Part shown: in pieces, positions 45,069 to 49,729 of the stretch | Layout of the letters: the number at the start of each line of letters is the position of its first letter | Numbering within the stretch: the stretch's first letter is position 1 | Source: a virus | Virus record (IMG/VR): IMGVR_UViG_3300033150_000600 | Span: 1 to 49,729 of that record | DNA length: 49,729 nucleotides | Direction: 5' to 3' (one strand) | The notes under the pieces: model-generated | Seen by the model: the letters and a program-made list of their open reading frames with translations, nothing else | What the model was told of the DNA's origin: nothing | The model's database searches: none | Made by a program: the position numbers and the translations under genes

Positions 45069-45379
45069 TTGACTTTGTTAATTATTATTTCTTTGTGAAC
45101 GAAATTTCCCAATTCAGTAGGAATACTGACTGATACAACCTTATATTCGTTTCCATCTTCATCAACAAGTTTATCTCCTTTTTCAATATCAGCATTTTCT
45201 TCGGCATATAATCTAAAAGTTTTGCCAATGGCCCCGCCAATTTCGACTGTTTTCTCATCTGACATTCTTTGAATGTTGCAATACTCGGCAGTAACTGTCG
45301 AATAAGTGGTTTTATCGCCGGAAACAGCAACCAATCTTGAAACTATAATTTTCTGTGTGAATAAATTATAAAGTGTCAT
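45065..45379 (-). CDS. Head-closure (SPP1 gp16-like) protein, 104 aa
   Basis: The sequence MTLYNLFTQKIIVSRLVAVS, then CNIQRMSDEKTVEIGGAIGK and DEDGNEYKVVSVSIPTELGN, fits the small beta-barrel head-closure protein. ATGA overlaps on both sides put it in the usual connector order (adaptor, closure, gp10, terminator). Confidence 0.83.
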   Translation of the reverse strand: MTLYNLFTQKIIVSRLVAVSGDKTTYSTVTAEYCNIQRMSDEKTVEIGGAIGKTFRLYAEENADIEKGDKLVDEDGNEYKVVSVSIPTELGNFVHKEIIINKVK

Positions 45380-45975
45380 ACGTGCATTATCTTATAATGG
45401 TTTAAAATCTCTTTAACTCCTATTCTGTCAGCTATTTTATCTATATCTTGAAAAGTAACCGAGTATTCTCCTAATCTTTCGCTTTTAATGTTGCCTGTTA
45501 TATCTAAATTTCCGTCTTTAATTATTTGGGATACTAACATAGTAGCCGCTAATCTAACATCTTCCGGAACGCTTGAGGAATAACCGAAATCTCCATAAAC
45601 TTTGATATTCTGGTGTCCTTTTGGGAAAACGGCTATCGGGGCATTTGAAGTATTTAAAACAATCCTATATTTTGGCGTTTCATTGGCAGGATAAAGATAA
45701 TACTCATCAGAACTATCAATTGTTTCGTCTACATTTCCGTCTTCATCAAGAATTTCTATCTTTGTCAAACTAACTAAATCATCAATCATCAATTCTCTTG
45801 TCCCATCTCCATCATATAGCTTATAAGAATCACTTTCTGTTTCAAAAGTTGTGCCGGTAAAGTTATCAATCCAAGCTGAAACAGCTGAAATCCATTCGTC
45901 AATCTGGGTTGCGAAACTATCACTGATATTAACCATTAAATAATTTTGTATTCGTGACTTGTTTGTATAGGCCAT
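45376..45975 (-). CDS. Head-tail connector (gp6-like adaptor), 199 aa
   Basis: It begins MAYTNKSRIQNYLMVNISDS, has WISAVSAWIDNFTGTTFETE, and LTKIEILDEDGNVDETIDSS with HQNIKVYGDFGYSSSVPEDV before RLAATMLVSQIIKDG. This is the adaptor family pattern (phage connector gp6/gp15): helical N-terminus, beta insert and ring helix. It follows the Ser/Thr gene by 1 base, so the connector block starts here. Confidence 0.85.
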   Translation of the reverse strand: MAYTNKSRIQNYLMVNISDSFATQIDEWISAVSAWIDNFTGTTFETESDSYKLYDGDGTRELMIDDLVSLTKIEILDEDGNVDETIDSSDEYYLYPANETPKYRIVLNTSNAPIAVFPKGHQNIKVYGDFGYSSSVPEDVRLAATMLVSQIIKDGNLDITGNIKSERLGEYSVTFQDIDKIADRIGVKEILNHYKIMHV

Positions 45976-45976
45976 A

Positions 45977-47862
45977 TTATTTAGGGCAAGTTGGTTTTAA
46001 TTTTGTATACTTACCTCTCTTTTTTGAATAAGGTGAGGTAGCTTCCGAATAAATATCTCTTTTCTTTGAAAGCGATGAAGTCGCTTCTGAATAAATACCT
46101 CGTTTGGGGCAATAAGGGCTAACCGCTAATGAAATTGTTGATGTCGAGCTTGAAGTCGAAGAAGAAGTCGAACTACTGGTGCTGGTACTGGTTGACGAGG
46201 AAGTTGATGACGAAGTCGATGAACTGGTCGATGACGAGGTACTACTGCTTGTGCTTGAAGTTGATGACGATGTTGAAGAGCTGGTCGAAGAAGAAGTCGA
46301 ACTGCTTGTGCTTGAACTTGTACTGCTACTGGTACTGCTACTGGTAGATGACGATGTGCTTGAGCTTGTCGATGACGAGGTGCTACTGGAAGTTGAACTT
46401 GATGTCGAAGAAGAAGTCGAACTCGAAGTCGAACTCGTTGAACTACTGGTGCTACTACTCGTTGAAGAACTGGTACTTGAAGATGTGCTACTGCTGGTAC
46501 TCGAACTCGTCGAGGAACTTGTCGATGATGTTGAGCTTGAAGTACTGCTACTGGTTGATGAACTGGTCGAACTACTGGTCGAGGAAGATGTACTGCTGGT
46601 ACTCGATGAAGTACTACTTGATGTGCTTGACGAGGTCGAACTGCTGGTCGAGGAAGATGTCGATGACGATGTACTGGAGCTTGTTGACGATGAAGTACTA
46701 CTGCTGGTACTTGAAGTACTGGAACTGGTGCTACTGCTTGTCGATGATGAAGTCGATGACGAAGTGCTTGAGCTGGTAGATGATGTACTACTACTGGTCG
46801 AACTTGATGTTGACGAACTCGTTGAGCTACTTGTTGAACTGCTGGTTGATGAAGATGTTGACGAACTGGTAGAACTGGTACTGCTGGAAGTACTGCTTGA
46901 TGTTGAACTGCTTGTTGACGAAGATGTACTGCTACTGGTCGAGGAAGTACTTGAACTCGTTGACGAGCTGGTACTTGACGAGGTTGAGCTTGAAGTCGAA
47001 CTACTGGTCGATGAAGTACTGGAACTGGTCGACGAACTGGTGCTTGAACTGGTCGATGATGAAGTACTGCTACTGGTGCTTGAGGTACTGGAACTTGTAG
47101 AACTCGAGGTACTACTCGAAGTGCTACTTGAGGTCGACGAGCTGGTAGATGAAGTCGATGAACTTGTCGAGCTGGAAGTAGAACTCGAGGTTGACGAGCT
47201 TGTACTTGATGAAGTAGAACTCGAAGTCGACGAGCTGGTAGATGAGCTGGTACTCGAACTGGTTGAACTGGAAGTTGAGCTGGTTGATGAAGAAGTCGAA
47301 GAACTGGTACTGCTTGATGTTGATGAACTGGTAGATGAACTGGTTGACGAGGTTGAACTCGAGGTCGAAGAACTGGTCGAAGAAGAAGTGCTACTCGATG
47401 TTGACGATGAAGTACTGCTCGTTGATGAACTCGTTGAACTACTTGTCGAGCTACTTGTCGATGAAGATGTACTGCTACTGGTAGATGATGAAGTCGAGCT
47501 ACTTGTCGAAGACGTGCTTGATGAAGTACTTGACGATGTTGACGAAGACGTTGAACTGCTGGTGCTCGATGATGTACTCGAAGAAGTAGACGACGAGGTT
47601 GAGCTACTGGTACTGCTACTGGTTGACGACGAGGTGCTTGAGCTGGTACTCGAACTTGTAGATGAAGACGTTGATGAGCTGGTCGAGCTGGAAGTGCTGG
47701 TCGTCGTCGTAGTAACCGCTGTAACTTCATAAATAATATACGGACAACCTAAAACCCACTCAAAGTTTGTATTATCTGTCATAACTGGCGTGCCTAAAAT
47801 CCAATCATACTGGGTTCGATGAACTGTTTTTAATGAACTTAAATTTTTTTTTTATTTTTCAT
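45977..47862 (-). CDS. Ser/Thr-only repeat protein (mucin-like), about 600-630 aa, possible frameshift at its start
   Basis: The uninterrupted frame begins at ATG 47782 (601 aa). Upstream of it the same frame stays open to a TAA just ahead of an A10 run and encodes TVHRTQYDWILGTPV, which is repeated as NFEWVLGCPYIIYEV after the ATG. A better-placed ATG at 47862, five bases after the beta-helix stop, starts MKNKKKI and runs into a stop; a -1 slip joins it to the long frame. Residues 24-549 of the 601 are only Ser and Thr. The C-terminus has three repeats of about 17 residues (CPKRGIYSEATS, SKKRDIYSEATS, SKKRGKYTK). A glycosylated fibre or surface coat is likely. Confidence 0.82.
46136..47713 (-). 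repeat. 1,578-bp tract encoding 526 Ser/Thr residues
   Basis: The unit is T-S-S-S (12 bases), with T-S-S units mixed in. Codons are mixed among all Ser and Thr synonyms (AGT, AGC, TCN, ACN), so the protein repeat is nearly perfect but the DNA repeat is not. The tract is richer in GC than the genome. The plus strand and the third frame are also open here, which is a by-product. Confidence 0.95.
47844..47862 (-). other. Possible -1 frameshift site (A10) ahead of the Ser/Thr gene
   Basis: ATG AAA AAT AAA AAA AAA ATT TAA is the zero frame from 47862. A -1 slip on A-AAA-AAA enters AAT TTA AGT TCA ..., the frame of the Ser/Thr protein. One extra A in the run would have the same effect, so either programmed slippage or an assembly error in a homopolymer is possible. 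Confidence 0.5.
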
Positions 47863-47866
47863 TATG

Positions 47867-49438
47867 CTACGAAATTACTGGTTTAATATCAACATAAATA
47901 CCTGAATTTGCTTCATATTTTTTAAGATAAACTGTTACATACACCCAACCCGCTTGAGATGGAGTAAAAGTTACATCAAATCCTACCCAATTAGTATTAT
48001 CTGTTAAAACATCATTAGAAACCACAGTAGCTCTTGAGGTTCCACTCGCTTGGTCATAATAACTTGCCTCTATATACAATTCAGAAGACGTAGGAAAAGT
48101 AGTCCATCCAAATCCTTTAATATAAATTGTTATTGTTGTTGTTGAAGCCGGGACCCAAATTTTAAAATCTCCGGTCACTGGATTTTCTGTTAGAGTCAGT
48201 GGATAATTCAATCCCACATCAGAAGTTGGTGACATTTTAGCCGAACTGCTTGCTCCTCCTGTCCTTACATTTGTTGTATCTTTTTCTATTGTTCCTTGGA
48301 AATAAATAGTTTTGTGGGCCCCTTGAACTTGTTGGTCATCTTCGCTTCTAATAAATCCACCACGCTCGGCAATTGAATAAGAAGACCATTTACAATCTCT
48401 GGCATAAATAGGTGGACAGTTATTAGCACGGATATCAGCAATATCGTGAGAAGTTGTTAGTCCAAAAGTAGTGCTTATTAAATAAGCTACTCCATAAGCC
48501 ACATTTAAACCATAATCAGTAGTTGCCGCCCCTCCATTAAATACACAATTTTCTATTATTGCTGTTGAGCCCTGCAGATACAAGTTGGTCCACTTATTAC
48601 TATATAATTCGCAACCTTTCAACTTAATTTCAGAATAAATTGCCCTTATTCCTTCTGCGCCACTGGAATAGTTCGAATCTCTAATAACACAATCTTCAAA
48701 CCAAGCTTCTTCACTATTATAAACATATACATTTCCGTTGGGGTCACCGCTTTGTATGATTTCTATATTCTTTAATTTCCAATAATTATCATTATACATA
48801 TTTACTTGATAAGAGTTATCACCAAAATCAATAATTGGCTTTACATCAGAAGAATCTCCCCAAGGGTCATCAGTAGTAGAACAACCTCTAATTTCAATAT
48901 AATCTGTCACTGTTCCATCTTCATCGAAAACAATATCAGCAGTATAACTATGAGTTTGATTAGCTCTTACCTTAGCAATATCTCCCGGCGAACGAACCGT
49001 AACTGAAGTGTATTTAGAAATAGTTTTCCAAGCGGTAGAAGTAGAAAGACCATCATTGCTATCATCTCCATTAACATAATCAATATAATAAATAGTTCCG
49101 ACGGGTTTTCTTTTAACTATTTTCTTTTTTCTAAATTCAATCTCTTTGACTACTGCAATAAATTTATCTTTCAACCTATCTATCTTTTCAGCTTTACATC
49201 GTTCAAATTTCAATCTTTCTTCTTCATTTTGTTCAGGAGTTAATCTGTCATTGTAATCATAAGAAAGAGCTGAAATTTCGGCAATTTTTTTCGGATAAAA
49301 ACTTTCTAAATCTTTTAACTGTTTATCAAATTTATGCTCAAGTCCACGAAATTTTATCTTTTCACACCACTCTTTAACAGTCAAATTCTTATATTTTGTT
49401 AATCCCAATAACTGATTTCTAAGTTGTGTTTTTGTCAT
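47867..49438 (-). CDS. Parallel beta-helix (tail spike or surface) protein, 523 aa
   Basis: A helical N-terminus (MTKTQLRNQLLGLTKYKNLT to KEIEFRKKKIVKRKPV) leads to TIYYIDYVNGDDSNDGLS, which is the opening of DUF1565-type pectate-lyase-like beta helices. Rungs follow (YWKLKNIEIIQSGDPNG, EAWFEDCVIRDSNY, IKLKGCELYSNKW, AIIENCVFNGG). The C-terminal part is a beta-sandwich, perhaps a sugar-binding module (FKIWVPASTTTITIYIKGFG). The N-terminal helix has no clear virion-anchoring motif. The ATG at 49438 is preferred to an upstream GTG. It lies between the glycosyltransferase block and the Ser/Thr gene. Confidence 0.85.
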   Translation of the reverse strand: MTKTQLRNQLLGLTKYKNLTVKEWCEKIKFRGLEHKFDKQLKDLESFYPKKIAEISALSYDYNDRLTPEQNEEERLKFERCKAEKIDRLKDKFIAVVKEIEFRKKKIVKRKPVGTIYYIDYVNGDDSNDGLSTSTAWKTISKYTSVTVRSPGDIAKVRANQTHSYTADIVFDEDGTVTDYIEIRGCSTTDDPWGDSSDVKPIIDFGDNSYQVNMYNDNYWKLKNIEIIQSGDPNGNVYVYNSEEAWFEDCVIRDSNYSSGAEGIRAIYSEIKLKGCELYSNKWTNLYLQGSTAIIENCVFNGGAATTDYGLNVAYGVAYLISTTFGLTTSHDIADIRANNCPPIYARDCKWSSYSIAERGGFIRSEDDQQVQGAHKTIYFQGTIEKDTTNVRTGGASSSAKMSPTSDVGLNYPLTLTENPVTGDFKIWVPASTTTITIYIKGFGWTTFPTSSELYIEASYYDQASGTSRATVVSNDVLTDNTNWVGFDVTFTPSQAGWVYVTVYLKKYEANSGIYVDIKPVIS

Positions 49439-49446
49439 AGCCCTAT

Positions 49447-49729
49447 TTAATAACCCCACTTTTGCTTTAGATATTCTCTATTGGCAAAAGTGTACTTTCT
49501 TCTATTTTCAATTTTCCCTATTGTTACATTGCCCTGATGAAACACCCTTGTCTTGTGTGTCCGGTAGGTTTCATAACCTGCTTTTCTAATCCTTCGCCAA
49601 TAATCTCTATCCTCACCAAAACCTATTTTAAAGTTTTCGTCAAATAATCCAACCTTATCCATAATTTCTTTTTTTGTAAGCCAGCAACTTCCGAATTCTG
49701 CTCCTTTTCCATAAGCCATATAATTCTGT
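49447..49729 (-). CDS. Family 2 glycosyltransferase, C-terminal part (gene crosses the join)
   Basis: This is the end of the gene whose start is at 575. The part outside the repeat begins near GFGEDRDYWRRIRKAGYETY and ends YTFANREYLKQKWGY. The last 114 bases of the window repeat bases 1-114 and encode MAYGKGAEFGSCWLTKKEIM. The stop TAA lies 6 bases upstream of the beta-helix ATG, so the second glycosyltransferase block runs directly into the structural genes. Confidence 0.9.
   Translation of the reverse strand, partial: QNYMAYGKGAEFGSCWLTKKEIMDKVGLFDENFKIGFGEDRDYWRRIRKAGYETYRTHKTRVFHQGNVTIGKIENRRKYTFANREYLKQKWGY
49616..49729. repeat. Terminal direct repeat, right copy (circular overlap)
   Basis: This is the exact copy of bases 1-114. 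Joining the two ends restores the glycosyltransferase gene and gives a circular unit of 49,615 bases. Confidence 0.95.

Noticed and set aside
46179-47732. Long plus-strand frame and a third minus-strand frame across the Ser/Thr tract
   Set aside because: Both are low-complexity by-products (Val/Leu/Asp/Glu or Arg/Gln/His/Pro) of the 12-base repeat, without normal ends or start signals. The Ser/Thr frame alone has recognisable flanks on both sides.
1-49729. Recoded TGA as in some uncultivated bacteria and their phages
   Set aside because: TGA is used as a stop throughout, often within ATGA overlaps, and no conserved domain is interrupted by TGA.
1-49729. Temperate phage with integrase and repressor
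   Set aside because: No tyrosine or serine recombinase and no CI-like peptidase are visible. The winged-helix genes alone do not prove lysogeny.

Overview
The window is one complete tailed double-stranded DNA phage genome (Caudoviricetes, siphovirus-like gene set), opened at an arbitrary point. The first 114 bases (1-114) recur exactly as the last 114 (49616-49729), and a glycosyltransferase gene reads through the join, so the molecule closes to about 49.6 kb. Sigma70-type promoters (TTGACA, 16-17 bases, TAAAAT-like), a near-consensus DnaA box and a peptidoglycan-binding endolysin domain point to a bacterial host. The genome is AT-rich, most starts lack a Shine-Dalgarno sequence, and TGA acts as a normal stop. 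The host phylum cannot be told from the sequence. No integrase or lysogeny repressor is visible.

Every convincing gene lies on the minus strand, so transcription runs from high to low coordinates and through the join. In that order: (1) two tandem promoters and a DnaA box at 35.5-35.65 kb; (2) an early block, 35.5-27.2 kb, of many small genes (zinc ribbons, winged helices, a PD-(D/E)XK nuclease, a primosome-like protein, an 18-bp-repeat protein, structured leaders); (3) a higher-GC cassette, 27.5-26.2 kb, with strong Shine-Dalgarno sites; (4) a promoter at 26.15 kb and a long carbohydrate block, 26.1-13.2 kb (glycosyltransferases, methyltransferases, a sugar-nucleotide dehydrogenase, a polysaccharide deacetylase, three HNH endonucleases, QueD); (5) DNA packaging and head genes, 13.1-5.8 kb (TerS, TerL, a portal-MuF fusion, protease, HK97-type capsid); (6) a second glycosyltransferase block, 5.8-0 kb and across the join; (7) a beta-helix protein and a protein with a 526-residue pure Ser/Thr tract, 49.4-46 kb; (8) connectors, tail genes and lysis genes, 46-35.7 kb, ending at an intrinsic terminator.

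The most striking theme is glycosylation. Ten glycosyltransferase genes (eleven domains), five methyltransferase genes (six domains), a UDP-sugar dehydrogenase-like protein and a NodB-type deacetylase are encoded together with a virion-module protein made largely of Ser and Thr. The second glycosyltransferase block, the beta-helix gene and the Ser/Thr gene sit between the major capsid gene and the connector genes, where such genes are not usual. I infer, without proof, that the phage decorates a mucin-like virion protein with its own methylated glycan.

Other notable points: two LAGLIDADG inteins placed exactly inside active sites (the E-x7-E motif of a glycosyltransferase and the residue before the catalytic Cys of a papain-like endolysin); a classic -1 frameshift in the tail assembly chaperone; a second possible frameshift on an A10 run ahead of the Ser/Thr gene; a recurring AAAAGGTCGA box upstream of about eleven uncoupled genes; and a regulatory cluster at 32.64-32.84 kb with a promoter, an apparently leaderless 30-codon ORF, two mutually exclusive hairpins and a 46-nt acceptor/T-arm-only tRNA-like element.
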